Of a stretch of DNA of 64,000 bases, positions 35,102 through 46,478 are shown one piece after another. Under the pieces are notes generated by a model. It made no database searches. It was not told the origin of the DNA and saw only the letters and a list, made by a program, of their open reading frames with translations. Positions within the stretch are counted from its first letter, which is position 1; every line of letters starts with the position of its first letter. The DNA is taken from contig CAUYUJ010000854.1 of assembly GCA_963575745.1 (NCBI GenBank), forward strand, positions 36,001 through 100,000. Direction: 5' to 3'. The position numbers were made by a program, and so were the translations under genes. This DNA is from Prorocentrum cordatum (taxonomy: Eukaryota > Sar > Dinophyceae > Prorocentrales > Prorocentraceae).

Positions 35102-35290
35102 GTGAGCCCGAAGGATGCCATCGGTAAAACTATGGAGTGTGACATATGCCATAGCGCGCATCACTTTCGCCGCGAATGCCCTCAGGGCGATGGGGGAGGC
35201 AGAGGTCCGTTGATGCATCTGGCTCAAACTGACTCGGATACACAGAATGGTGACTGGGGTTCCTTTTGGCCGACCCTGCCGATAGCTTAG
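35102..35290 (+). pseudogene. Copia-like element, CCHC zinc knuckle
   Basis: Residues 13-26 of this frame (MECDICHSAHHFRRECP) fit C-x2-C-x4-H-x4-C exactly, with the four ligands between 35138 and 35179. This knuckle is the nucleic-acid-binding hallmark of retroelement Gag proteins. The frame ends at 35290, and the following 125-codon frame overlaps it, implying a frame change. It lies after the basic Gag region, as expected. Confidence 0.7.
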
Positions 35291-35797
35291 TTGCAGTCGT
35301 TAACTTCATGGTTGCCGGATACTTGAGTGCTAGTATGTCTCTCGAGAATTATGCCGGCGGGCTGTTCGAGGAGGCATTCGCTGGCCGCAACGATATCGAT
35401 CTGGCAGACTGGCTGGGCATATCCATCGAGGGGCAACCTGCCGATCTTGCGTTTGTCGAGAGTTTCTACATGCCCGCCGAAGGAGATGACGAACTGGCGG
35501 GGGCACCCGCGGATTCAGATGCCACTGTTCCTGCGACAGAGGGGGACATGCAGTTGATGCTGCATCTTCGGGTTATTGGCAATCCGACAAACATGAAATT
35601 GAGTGACGATGACCCTTCGTGGGGGAAACCTGCGAGATGTTAGCGATCTCTCTGAGCGCATTCAGCGTGAGCTCGGCCGCGACGAAGGATTTCAACGTGC
35701 ATTCGCAGCTTCGGACCGCTCCGTGAGTCGCGGGGGGCGATCGGCAAGCCGCCAGTCCTGGAGACGCAAGTATCGCGCCGACGACGAGGGCGAATAA
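35266..35797 (+). pseudogene. Copia-like element, acidic region after the knuckle
   Basis: Two overlapping plus frames (35266-35643 and 35603-35797). The first is acidic (ENYAGGLFEEAFAGRNDIDL, SFYMPAEGDDELAGAPAD). The second is Ser/Arg-rich (RSVSRGGRSASRQSWRRKYR). The overlap points to a single-base indel near 35620, where another degenerate mini-hairpin-like sequence (GGGGGAAACCTGCG) sits. No family domain is recognised. From 35798 to 36190 the DNA is GC-rich with no readable piece. Confidence 0.4.
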
Positions 35798-36214
35798 TGG
35801 GGAGATGCCGCGCGTCCGGCACGTCGCGGTCGGGCCCGCAGTGGCCCCCCCGACCGTGCGCGCGCGCTCCAGCGGCGCTCGCTCTAGCGGCTCTCAGCGC
35901 CCTCATCCTCCGCATGCGAGGAAGCCAAGGACCCCATCCATGGATGGTCATTAGACCTGGTGCCCCCCCGAGGAGGGGGCGAAAGCGGGGGCGCCCGCCT
36001 CCGGGGGAGGGGCCTCGCGAAGAATATCCAGAACACGAAACAAACAGCGCCTCGTTAGCTATTCGGACGCTGGGTTGGCTCGCCAGCACATAGACCCATA
36101 TACAATGCAACAGTGGTTTGGCAAGGCTTGGGCGGAGCACCACATTCGTCGCAGGTATTCCTCGCAAGGTTGATTGACATTTAAAAGGCAAGGTGTCACG
36201 AGCAGAAGAAGCCC

Positions 36215-36814
36215 GTGCCAAGCGCGACCGCAAGGGCCATCATCGGAGAACGGACACTTTACCGAGGCGTTGTTTGCACATGCTTCGAGCATGCCGAGCG
36301 CGGGCTCGGCTGCCCCATGAGAAGCCCATCAAGGGGCCCCAACTTCCGCGAGACACCGCGAGTCTGGTCTCACGGTGATGGCCGGGGTTATTGTACCGAT
36401 CCAAATGCAACGCCGTGCAACGAGCAGTTGACGGATGACGACTACGACCAAGCTACAGCCCAAGAAATATCCCAGTCTTTAAGGACATGGCATCATCTTT
36501 CACCTGTTCATTACTTAGAGATTTCCATCCGTTATTATAATGCGGGAGAACTTGCTTCGCCCAAACCAGAAGACGACCAGCAATGATCTGATGGAGCTGA
36601 AGATATGGCCGAAGCGGTAGACCCCGCGGCAGAAGCTCCTGCAGGGTACGCCTCGGGTTACTCCGACGCCCTCTCCACTGTCACGGACGTCACTTACGAT
36701 GTGGACATCCCCATTGACCCCTGGGTGCATCGCCGCGAAAGACATGGATTTTTACCGAGAATGATGAGTCGTCTATCGTGCTGGATCTGTAGGTTGGGTA
36801 AAGGCCAGAATTAA
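36215..36814 (+). pseudogene. Copia-like element, unassigned fragments
   Basis: Two plus-strand frames (36215-36586, 123 codons; 36605-36814, 69 codons). The first includes QATAQEISQSLRTWHHLSPV and ISIRYYNAGE. The second includes DVTYDVDIPIDPWVHRRERH. They are placed in the element because they lie between recognised parts on the same strand. I do not recognise a domain. Other readings, including unrelated captured sequence, are possible. Confidence 0.3.
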
Positions 36815-37004
36815 ACGAAGGCTCAGCTCTGGCAAACATGACCTGACCGCTAGGGGAAAAAGGCTACTATCGGAAAGATGGCACTCATAAAGCCTGATGG
36901 TGAGGACCTTAACCCTGGCAGAGGGCCCGTGCGATATGGACCATAGATACCCTCGGGGGCAACGCCGAAAGCACCTCCTCCCAAGCTGAAGACATATCCA
37001 CCTA

Positions 37005-37830
37005 ATGATATTTCCCCATCTTCGGATTCGTCGCGTCAGTCTAAGTCACTCGGACCTGATCAGCTCGAGGAAAAGCCCAGACTATCCCAATCCTGGATAT
37101 CGCAGGCAACAGCGACCTGCGGGGCCACCTGCTGATCGACGTCGACCCAGAGGACTAGCAGTGGCCGCCGCAGCAGCTGCATTTCAAGGCGCCAGCACTC
37201 CTACTCCGAAGGGCCCCGGGCCACGCCGCGGCCCTACACCTGGCCGGGCGCGCAGGGCTGGCTGGACGCCGACGCTGGAGGGATCATCAAGGGATGCTTC
37301 TTCATCGCGGCGTGGTGCCGATAAGAGGCCATTGGAAACAAAGGCATCAGGGGCAGCGCCCAAAGACAAGAAGTGCGAGTACTACAACATCAATGAGAGG
37401 AAACGTCAGGATTTCGACATCAGTACCCCGCCGCGGACCCCTTCGGACGCCCAGGAGGTCCGCAGGCGCTGCCTCGTCATCGGCAGGTGCCCGCGCACCT
37501 GCAGCATCGGCAGCAAATCAGAGTTATGCGGGGCAACCTGCTCTTACGTTGGAAATGCCCGTTGAATGCCGACACTACTGGGCCTGTATGCGCTCCACTA
37601 GGCGTCTGCAGATCAACCCAGCATATCGCCCCCGTAATGATGACGGGTCTGATCGATGCATCGCGGTGGAATGCGATGTCCAGGATACCGCCGTCGTTGC
37701 CGATGAGGGCGCTCGCGCGCGCAAGGTTGCCCTTAATATCCTGCGTGGGCGCCCTGCGCTCGCGTATCTGTTCGAGAAGACCGGCTTGATGGGAATCCTT
37801 AAAGCAGACAGGGTTGCTGGTGACCTATGA
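37005..37830 (+). pseudogene. Copia-like element, disordered basic/Pro-rich linker fragments
   Basis: Two overlapping frames (37005-37565 and 37294-37830), the first Pro/Arg/Ala-rich (RRPRGLAVAAAAAAFQGAST), the second continuing with NQSYAGQPALTLEMPVECRH and VALNILRGRPALAYLFEKTG. Two 14-nt mini-hairpins (37119, 37528) and one longer perfect hairpin (37483-37502) fall here. The overlap indicates a frame change. No enzymatic motif is seen. Confidence 0.35.
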
Positions 37831-38261
37831 GGAATAGCGCTGCTGCTCACAATGGCTTACCACTGCTACTCGTCACGAACCGTTTCGCAACAACTACCTC
37901 TCTGACAGGCTTCTGAGAACAGTACCGTCATTCGACGTATTCGATGGACGCGCGGAGCTCTCAGAGCTGCTTAACAAGTGGCCACCTGAGGGATGTGATC
38001 GTTGCCGCCCCGAACACCTGCAGACTCTCCGGCGTCACCCCAGCAGCTGCCATAGGGCATATCAGGCATTGGCTGTGCTGAACTTGATTGGCATGGTCGT
38101 CAACGCTGGGATGCAGAAGAACAGGCTCCATATCAAGAGGTGCAAGTTCACGACTGAGATGTACGAGACATATTTCATACGCGCAAGTAATGGACACATC
38201 AGTCCTGGCATGCAATGCCCTGCGTCACTGTGTATGAGGACAACTGGTTTGACTATTCCAG

Positions 38262-39165
38262 GTGCACCTCGTTAATTCCCTAATGGGAAAATATCCCGAA
38301 TGTACTTCGCATAGAGCTGTCATGCCGTGCCGACGACATCATCAAGGGAAAAGGCAGACCGTTTGTTCATGTTTGCTCATATCTACCGGGTGGCAACAGG
38401 CTCCAGTCCGGCCTGCGCGTCGACTCCGGAAAATTGTTTATGGTTTGTATGAAATTCTTGCGATTTGATAATATTGCTATTTGGCGCTCGGCAGATGATA
38501 TTATTATGTTGGCAGGCCGGAACGGCAGAATTCCTCCGCCACGCATCGTCCAGCTTGTAGGCATTCTGCCCAACGATAGGTGCAGGTATAACCGCGCGGG
38601 ACATGTGTGGGTCAATCCCTTGTACCTGTGGGACAACGATCAGACATATCCGAGAAGTGGTCTTTGCATCGACGATGTGTGCGAATTTCAAAATGATGCA
38701 TCATCGTTGAAAGATTGGTTTATTCCAAATCCCTCCTAGAATTTGAAGTATCCCGACCCGACGCCTATGCAGGAGGTCGATTCCTGTGCGGTATTTATGC
38801 TGCAAGAAGGGTACCAAGCGGGGGCACCTGCAGGGGGATCTGAGGGATCATGGATTCAGGTCCAGAGCGCGGACGTGACTGGTGTGACATCGAGTGGAAT
38901 TTCTCCCACCGACATGCTGTGCGCCAACGATCTGTGGCGTGTCCAGACGCAGCAGTTGCCAGAGCCCGGAGGGCAACGTGCGTCGTTAGCACATATGAGT
39001 CGGGCCGCAACTCCATTTAGGGACTCCTCAGAGTGCTGGGAGCACCAACAGCCTAGAGACAAGGCTCCAAATCATTCGGATGGACCCGCAGCTGCACCAG
39101 GCTTTGCAGGCGACATTTCCGTTCGCATCGCCGCGTCCACATTCGGGGCAACCTGCTTCCCCTGA
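38262..39165 (+). pseudogene. Copia-like element, unassigned fragments before the RING/protease region
   Basis: Three plus frames in series: 38262-38468, 38434-38739 (LRFDNIAIWRSADDIIMLAG, RYNRAGHVWVNPLYLWDNDQ) and 38743-39165 (acidic/Ser-rich with a YQAGAPAGG mini-hairpin translation). The middle piece looks like genuine protein rather than repeat translation, but I do not recognise its fold. 37831-38261 shows no readable piece. Confidence 0.35.
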
Positions 39166-40513
39166 CCACCACGCTGCACGGAGGAACGAGAGTTTGTTTG
39201 GTCAGCAAGAGTGGATGTACCGGCAGATGCGCGAAGCCGCGCAGAGCATGCGCAGGGGCGGCATCGACGTCCCCTGCGATAGCTGGACGCCGCCTTGGGA
39301 GTATGTCCTGGACCCGAATCCATCACCGGACAACCCCAATAGGTACGGATACGTGCCAGCATTTTCCAGTCACCCGACATACGATCCGACAGCTGCATGG
39401 CGCCCTACAGCACCACCGATGGACTCCCCATTTTATCCTGACTACCATGCCCAGGTGACGGATAACCCTTGCGTGGGAACGCAGCCGGAGAGTCCGCATG
39501 CACGGGCGACAGCCGACGATTTCTATCAGTCTCAGTTGACGCGCGGCTCTGGCATTACGTCAGGTGTGCCGGGCCGGATTCCTCAGTATGGATATGTGGC
39601 TACCCTGATGGACTCAGATGTGACTCAACAGGCTCCCGGCCTGGTAGCGCCCTCGTCCATGGGGGAGTTGCGCCCGGAGATGCTGGCCGTTCACGAGGTG
39701 CAACAGGCCAACATCTCAATGCAATTGGCCCGCCAGCGTCGCAATCGCGAGCGTCGGGCGAACAGGATGCTGGGTCGCGCGGGGCAACCTGCTGCTCCAA
39801 TCACAGCAGGGGCGCCTGCATTTAACCTGGCAGCACTTGCAGCCATGCAGCCACCGTCGGCCCCACCGATCCAGCATGAGGTTGGTGAAACTACCCTGGA
39901 GCGCCAGACGCGTATCGGGCCATCGGCAACGCCGCTGGTCATCAGCGACGGTGACTTTAAACGAGTGTGCAGCGCCTTGTCCACTTCACGCATCGCGACA
40001 AGGTCTGGGGGCTTCAGTGTGGTCACATATTCCATGCGCAGTTCTGGGGCCGAGTTGCGCACGCTCATGCGGACAGACAGCTGGCTGGCACTATGGGCGG
40101 TGCTGGAACTGAGGCACCCTGCGCTATTTGCAAGGGCGTTGGTCGAATCACAGCTGAGTTTCAGCATGCCCTTGCTGGAGATCAGGATGCAGCAAATCGC
40201 CATGGGGAAAAACTCCGAGCGGCTAGCGAACTCAGGGGCCTTCGCGAAGAGCTTAACCGCATCTGCACCACGCCCGCACATGCATGACAAGTATCCTACG
40301 GCCTGGACTTTCGAGAAGAACCCCATTACAGAGGAGGCGGCTTGCGGATGCATGAACGTCCTCGCGTCTCTGACAAGGGACGATTGGGCGTTGGAGCAAA
40401 GGCGCCGCAAGGGTATGCGTGGTACGACGCTGTCTGAGGTGCCAGGAATAACCGGAAAACGCCATGAACTGGCCCTGGCCGCGAAAAGTGGGCCATCGTG
40501 GATGGAATGCTGA
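39080..40513 (+). pseudogene. Copia-like element, 477-codon open frame upstream of protease
   Basis: The longest uninterrupted frame of the element. The N-terminal third is Pro/Tyr-rich (NPNRYGYVPAFSSHPTYDPT). The middle carries Arg-rich QQANISMQLARQRRNRERRA and two mini-hairpins read as AGQPA (39779) and AGAPA (39806). The C-terminal part (KYPTAWTFEKNPITEEA, WALEQRRRKG) leads directly into the protease frame. Between about 39965 and 40285 this frame appears to be out of register, because the neighbouring frame reads as a RING-like domain there. The frame stayed open by chance and cannot encode the original protein as it stands. Confidence 0.5.
39967..40287 (+). pseudogene. Copia-like element, RING-like finger in shifted frame
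   Basis: Frame +1 relative to the 477-codon frame reads LVHFTHRDKVWGLQCGHIFH, AQFWGRVAHAH, EAPCAICKGVGRI and ELRGLREELNRICTTP. C-x-H-x2-F-H followed by C-x2-C is the second half of a RING-H2 pattern. The Cys expected after FHAQ is Phe here, and the first Cys pair survives only partly, in the other frame (FKRVCSAL). The finger is therefore broken. Its register fits if two compensating indels occurred near 39965 and 40280. RING domains are ubiquitin ligases. A role inside a retroelement polyprotein is not established here. Confidence 0.5.
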
Positions 40514-41853
40514 CGATTCTTCTGGACATCGGCAGCAACGTCGACAGGATTGGTCTAAAAACGGTACAGACATTTGAACGGGTATCCCGCTCCCATGGCC
40601 ACGACATCAAGAAGCTGAACCTGACGAAGAGGCTCTGCGTGTCGGGGGTGGGACCTGGTGCCGCTGCATGCGACAAGTCCTTGCGCTGCAAAATTGCGCG
40701 CAAAGAAAAAGGAGATCCGGCGGGGGCGCCTGCTGTGCCGAAACATGAGATCTACTCAGCTAACGTGGTTGAGGGTTCAGGGGCAAATCCCCCTGCTATC
40801 TTGGGTCTGAGGAGTATGTCTAACATGGGGGCTATCCAAATCCTGGAGCAGGGGCGCGAGAAGATGGCCATCCCCGGCTCTGATATATACAAGCTCCTCC
40901 TTGGGAAGGGTGCCGGAGCATATGATTGGATGAAAACGCTTTCTGGGCACCTGGCGCTCAAGGTCGACGAGTGCGGGGCCGCAACTGAGGACAGAAAGTC
41001 GATGTCGTTTACTATTGCGGCCAACCCTCACTGCGAGGATGCCCCGCTGCTCGTCGCAGAGGCAGCTGGCGCAGAGGCAGCTGCGGGGCAACCTGATTTG
41101 AGTAGCGCGGGGGCACCTGCTACGTGCGATGCTCATGCATGTATGATGACACAGGATACCAAGGGCGTCAGCTTCTCCATTAACGAGGAGACGCTTGCTT
41201 TCACGATCCAGTCTTTGGCCAATAACACTTTGAAAACCTGGCGTCGTAGGAATACGTCCTTCGGGGCTATCCCCGCGCCGGCCGACCAGGACTTCGCCGT
41301 GCGAAACTTGAAGGCGAAGGTTTATCAGGCCATCTACGAGGAGGGCAATAAGTGGATGCCGCCCGACGCGAAGGCAGGGGGACCCGCGGAAGGGGATGAT
41401 GCCGCTGAGAAGTTTGATATGTTTACTTCGAGCAGCGGCTCTGCAGCGCAGCATGGCGCGGGCATTTGGGCGCCCCCAACGCTTGAAAATGAGTGGCGGG
41501 GCCAGGCGCGCGCCGCGGCCACCTGTGCTTGCTCCGACAGGCCGAACACTCAGGTTCTGTCATCAGCGCGGGGAAACCTGCATTCCTTTTCTCAGGCGCC
41601 GGCTGTGCGCGCCAGGGACTTTGGCAAGCCCGGCTGCGCGGCTGCCAAGGGCAGCAGTGGGCCCGGCTGTGTGGCCGCAGCAGCAAATGAACGCTCATCG
41701 CATCATCATCATTCTCGTGCACTTGTCATAGAGGACATGTGGTCAGCTTGCGCTGAACTCCGAGCTCGTGGTTACATGTGTGACCGCATCACAGTATTTG
41801 GGTGCTCTACTCTCGAGGGATTATCCATTGCTGCGGGTGGCAACGCCCGCTGA
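40498..41853 (+). pseudogene. Copia-like element, aspartic protease and following spacer
   Basis: A 451-codon frame starts with MLTILLDIGSNVDRIGL. D10-I-G-S matches the retroelement protease active site D-T/S-G-S/A with Ile in the second position. Residues 100-104 (A-ILGL) match the hydrophobic-hydrophobic-Gly motif before the conserved helix (RSMSNMGA). These enzymes cleave the polyprotein. After about residue 170 the protein is Ala/Ser-rich, with five mini-hairpins (40720, 41083, 41107, 41374, 41568), four read in this frame as AG(x)P. The first codons overlap the end of the preceding frame (40498-40513), so a Gag-to-Pro frame change is needed. The end passes into another frame at about 41770. 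Confidence 0.7.
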
Positions 41854-42184
41854 CTGGCACGTTAGGTTACCTGGAAAGCGGGCAGGGCCACATTATCAAC
41901 GCGTCCAAAATTTGATGACTGAGGCTCGGGCTCTACGTATGTTCATTGTACTCGTGGGGCCGCAATGTTATATCTGGAAACAGGGTCCCATGCGAGATGC
42001 CGTTGAAAATCTCGACTTGCAGGTCATGCGTATGCGACGCTGCCGTTCCGGTCTGAAATACGACCATCCAAGTAAGTTGCCTAGCGGATCAGATCTGCAA
42101 GTGGCAACTACCTACACGCGCATCCCAACCAACTTGTGGAGATGCACGTGTCAGACTGCAGGGACACCTGCCCAACTTGCTTAG
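41768..42184 (+). pseudogene. Copia-like element, conserved-looking unassigned region
   Basis: Reads DWHVRLPGKRAGPHYQRVQN, ARALRMFIVLVGPQCYIWKQ and NLDLQVMRMRRCRSGLKYDH. It continues the preceding protease/spacer frame after a frame change near 41800. It ends in CQTAGTPAQLA, where AGTPA is a mini-hairpin (42158). It looks like real protein sequence but I do not recognise the domain. Confidence 0.4.
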
Positions 42185-42414
42185 CATGAATTGGACTGGC
42201 ATGGCCAAGGCGCTCAGCAGGCATAATGGCGCAACAAAGCATTGGCTATCATGACCGCAAGATTGATTGATCAGATTGATTTACACAAGACCAAGAGAAA
42301 CAACGCGAGTGCCGTAACCTCAGCATTCACACGCGAGTAGTTCAAGGAGCTCGTACTTACGTTCAGTCTCCGAAGAAGGGCCCTAAATGGGACCATGTTG
42401 TAAGAAGGGTAACG

Positions 42415-42699
42415 ATGAACCTGGGCGACAATCAGATGATGCATGACGTCGAGATCCAGGGCCAGCCTATTGAGTGCACTTACAATGCGCTGTTACCGAA
42501 TGGTATAACAAACATTCGTACTCGGTTGTACTGGGGGCCGCCAGAAACGGCTCTCATCGGACAGGGGGACCCGCGACCACGCCCAAGGTGGGTTGCGTTC
42601 GTCGGCGGCGATCGCCCCCCTCCCCCTTCGATTGAGCGTGGCCGCTTGCCCCCCTCTATACCCGAATTCCCGACGCTAAGTTCAGTTGATATTGAGTAG
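42415..42699 (+). pseudogene. Copia-like element, unassigned fragment
   Basis: A 94-codon frame (MHDVEIQGQPIECTYNALLP, YWGPPETALIG, RWVAFVGGDRPPPPSI). A mini-hairpin variant (ACAGGGGGACCCGC, 42561) lies in it. Downstream to about 42850 a Lys-rich frame (IKQKAKQTADKAAGIKPRKI) follows after a stop. No domain is recognised. Confidence 0.35.
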
Positions 42700-42849
42700 C
42701 AGACAGCACTACTGACCGATGCCCGAATCAAGCAAAAAGCAAAACAGACAGCCGACAAAGCAGCGGGCATCAAGCCACGCAAGATAACCAAGGTAGTCGA
42801 AGAAGGCGGCGACTACTGCGGGAATGACTTCGAATCATGAGGAAACACC

Positions 42850-45230
42850 GTAAGACACTTTAACATAAGTTGTTGCGCCCTCCTCGTAAAGGCCGCGCAT
42901 TCTCTCGTACGGCGATGTAGATTTCGCAGTTTCGGGGGTGAATAATTTTCAAATAATGGGCGTCGTGGGCGGCGCGAGGAAGGTTGAAGTGCGCCCTCTA
43001 CTGGGCGCGGTGCAGACTGAGTGGAAGACGCTGCGGTTTCTGGAGAGCTCTCTGTGAAACAAGCGCGGGCGCTGAACAAATCGCGACGTAGGAGGCCGAG
43101 GTAGGAGGCCATGCAAACGCGCGCGGGGGTCATAACGCGGTCGATCGCATTTCTGCCCCTCGGCCATCGGAGAACTAAACTTCGGGAAGAGGTCAAGTCG
43201 ATCCTCCTCCCCCTGCCCCCCCCCCTCCTGTTGCCCCCCCTCCCAACGAGGCCGGTCGGCCTTGTGGGCCTCGCGAGGCCGGTGGGCCCCATGAGCCCTA
43301 CGAGGTCGACGAGCCTTGCGAGCAGTTCAGGCTGCGCTCTGCGCGGGCCTTAGGCTGCTTGAAGCCCGTGTGAGAGGCCGACGGGCCCTGTCTATCCCTC
43401 GGTCGATCGCGCGCAGGAGCTCCGTGACCCCTAGGGGCCCGCTGAGCTGCATGGGCATTGTGACCCCATGATCCTTCTGACGGTGACCCCTGCGAGCCCT
43501 GCAGTCCCCGCTAGGGCGTCTCAGCCCTGGCGGGCGCAATGCGGCCGATGGGCCTTGTCAGCCTTCTGGGGCCGATGGCCCCTATGAGCCCAGTAGGCCG
43601 ACAGGTCCTCAGAGCCCGATGACACCGATAAGCCTGATGAGCCCGATTGGCCGATTGGCCCTCTGAGCCCCATAAAGCCTGGCCCCGTCGCGAGGCCCAT
43701 GCGGCATGGGCAGCGCGTCCTGGGAGGCCGATGGGCCATCTTAATCCTACGAGGCCTCTTGGTCGAGTGAACGCAAGAAGGCCGACTGGCCCTGTGGGCC
43801 CTGTGAGGCCTTGCTCATCGCGACGCTCACGCCGCCTTCGCACGTGCCCATATGGGACCAATGGGCCCAATTGGAACCTATGAAAATCGATGAAGGGGCT
43901 TTTAATGGGCTTTTAAAGCGCCGCTGGATGAGCACCATGGTGAGCCTCAGGGAAAGACCCTGGAGGAGCTCCTGGAGGAGCTGCTGGTGGAACCTTTGGA
44001 TGAGCCTCTGGACGGGCCTCTGGAAAGCTTTTAAAGAGTTTTTGGAGAGTCCCTGGAATAATTCAGAGGATAACAGAGAACACTTGAGGGGAGCCACGGG
44101 GGCAGCTCCTGTGGGAGCCTGCGAACGAGGCCCTGGGCGAACCGCTGTGGGAGCCCTTGGAGGGCCCTACGGGCGACGCGGTGGCCTTTGATTGCGATGG
44201 GGGGCCGGCCGCAAGCGCGCGCCTTTGGAAAAGCACCTGGAGGTCTGGGGGGGGCCCTCTGGAGCAGACTCTGGAGAGCCCCTGGGGGGGCCTCAGGGGT
44301 GCTGCTGGGGAATTTATGGCGGAACTCTTGGACGAGTCTCTGGAAGGGGCGTCCTGGGGAGTTTCTGGAAGGGCCTCTGGAGGAACCTCTGCAAGAGCCT
44401 GCGTATGAGCACCCATGGGCAGCTTCTGGAAGAGCATCTCCTGAGGCATGTGACAGGACCCCTGGAGGCGCCTCTGGTAGAGCCTCTGGTGGAGCCTCTG
44501 GAGGAGTTCCCGGGCGATTTCCAAGAGAGCCTTGGGAAGGCTTCAAGAGAGCGCATCGCTTTCCTGCTTCCCCCCAAGCGTGCCGTCAGTTTATTGCGGT
44601 AGGGGGTGCCCCTTCGGGGGGTGCTCATTTGTCAACTCAGCCGCCCTCTGCTCTGCCTCATTCCGCGTGCCCACTCCCTCCCTCCATCCTCGCCCCCCCC
44701 TCTCCCTTGTCCAGGCCCCCCCCCTTTCCCGCCCCCCCACCCCCCTCTGCCCCCCCCCCCCCCCCCCCCCTTCGCCCGTGATGCCCCCCCCCTCCTCCGC
44801 GGCGGCGGCGTCTGTCCAGGGGGCGAGGGCGGCTGCGTTGAAGATTAAAAGCGCGCGCGACTCTCATTTGCACAGGCCCCGCGCGCAATGGCAGCGGGGC
44901 GCCGTCGCCGCCAGCCGCAAAGGACTACGACGCCGAAGGGGATCGCGCGCCGAGCCCGCTGCGCATCGCGCAGGGCACAAGGTAAGTCCTAGGAGTCCGC
45001 AGCACGCGACTGGGCACTGTGCGCGAACATCTTCTGCGCGCCCTCACGAGATGCCAAGGGGCGCGTCTAGCGGGCGCAGCCTGGCGGCAACTCGCGGCCC
45101 CTACCCGCCCGGATAACATCGGCGCAATCTATGCTGCGCGCAACGCAACACCAGGTGCGACGCAAGCAGTGGGCGACCCCAGACAACCGCCCCGCCCAAG
45201 GGTGCGGTGCGATGGCGGGAAGACCTTTAA
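42850..45230. other. GC-rich repetitive block inside the copia-like element
   Basis: About 2.4 kb with composition unlike its flanks. 43237-43870 is a degenerate AGGCCGATGGGCC-type repeat, which translates as collagen-like Gly-Pro-x on the minus strand. 43930-44540 repeats CCTCTGGAGGAGCCT phrases. 44650-44800 is almost pure C on +. None of the 14-nt mini-hairpins were seen in it. I infer an insertion or local expansion, but no terminal repeats were found. No gene is supported. Confidence 0.45.
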
Positions 45231-45412
45231 ACGTTATGTTTACAGTTTTTCTTTTTTCTTACCAGAGGTCTCGGATGTAGTGCGTAGCACCGACGGCCCC
45301 CTTGGCTCCGACACGGAAAGCGATGCTGAAGAGTAAACCCTCATCACATTATTTGCGGGGCTACTTGCTGAATCCTACGCGCACGCACCCCCCATAATCC
45401 CAACGTGTTGCT

Positions 45413-46269
45413 GTGGGCGACGCAAGGTTGACATGTTGGAATTGTGGAGGAAGTGGGTGCGTATTGCAGCTAGCATTCAGCCGAGGTTTGCCTTCCGGGG
45501 GAAACTTAGACAAACGCTCGTACGCTGACCTTGGAGACGAGGATGTCCAGGATGCAGTGATGCACGACCTAGACGTGCGCTTCTTCAAGGTTGTCATACT
45601 GCAACCCAACTGCAGAAATATTGGAATACCTTCATATTTCAGCTTCCAAGTCAACTTCGGTACTTGGCATGAACACCACAAAGAAGATCTTCCACATTTC
45701 AAGTTCTGTGGCAAGGTTGCCATATAATGACATTCGACGGTTTTACTCACGAGAGCAACCAGCGGGTACTTGGGTACATCAGATACCACCATGGACCACA
45801 TTGGCCAAATGCAAGGGCACTTGCATGGTGCATATGGTCCAGTGTACTACCAGTTTACGTGATTCGCATGGAGTATTTTCATGCGAAAACTGACCGATAT
45901 CATGGCCAACCACCGGTTTGACCTGCACTTCTTGAACGATGACGATGCGCTGGTCATCATCAACATGCGTTGGTATGTGACCAAGAACTGCCCATGGCTG
46001 CACAGCATTCTTCAACAATGCAGTCTCTTCTCGTCGACGCAGTTCAGGTCGCGCACGATCTGTTCCAGGTAAACCGTGATCCCTTGCATGGTTACTCTTA
46101 CTCCTCCACCGTGCTAGTCACCAGCGTGAGGGGACATGTTTTGGAGGATCTTAGTATCCCTCGACAACCCGACGGGTCGATCACGAGACCGCTTTCGGGA
46201 GGGCTAGGGTGTCTTGCATGCGCGGATAATGTTTGCGCGCGCCCTCCTTTACATGGCAGAACCCCATGA
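45413..46269 (+). pseudogene. Copia-like element, fragments upstream of the integrase
   Basis: Short overlapping plus frames (45413-45727, 45591-45893, 45881-46072, 45970-46269) with readable pieces such as LTCWNCGGSGCVLQLAFSRG, FKVVILQPNCRNIGIPSYFS and HHGPHWPNARALAWCIWSSV. Each frame hands over to the next by apparent indels. The first contains C-x2-C but no complete finger. They are placed by position and strand. Confidence 0.35.
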
Positions 46270-46478
46270 ATTGCAGGTGAACTGATAAGGAAGACTATCA
46301 TTGGGAATGTCCGAGCTGTAGGAAGAACTACGGCCAGAACGAGCCTGGACATGTACGGGCACCTGGCAAATTCAAGTTTGCCAAATCTTGGAAGCTGCCC
46401 GACAATCACGGACAGGTACCGCGAGCTCCTGCCGAACCAGCAACGCCACCACCCGAGGCACGAGCCGCGCCACCACTT

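Noticed and set aside
43511-43870. Collagen-like Gly-Pro-x frame on the minus strand
   Set aside because: Results from a degenerate AGGCCGATGGGCC-type repeat, and the same region is open in other frames.
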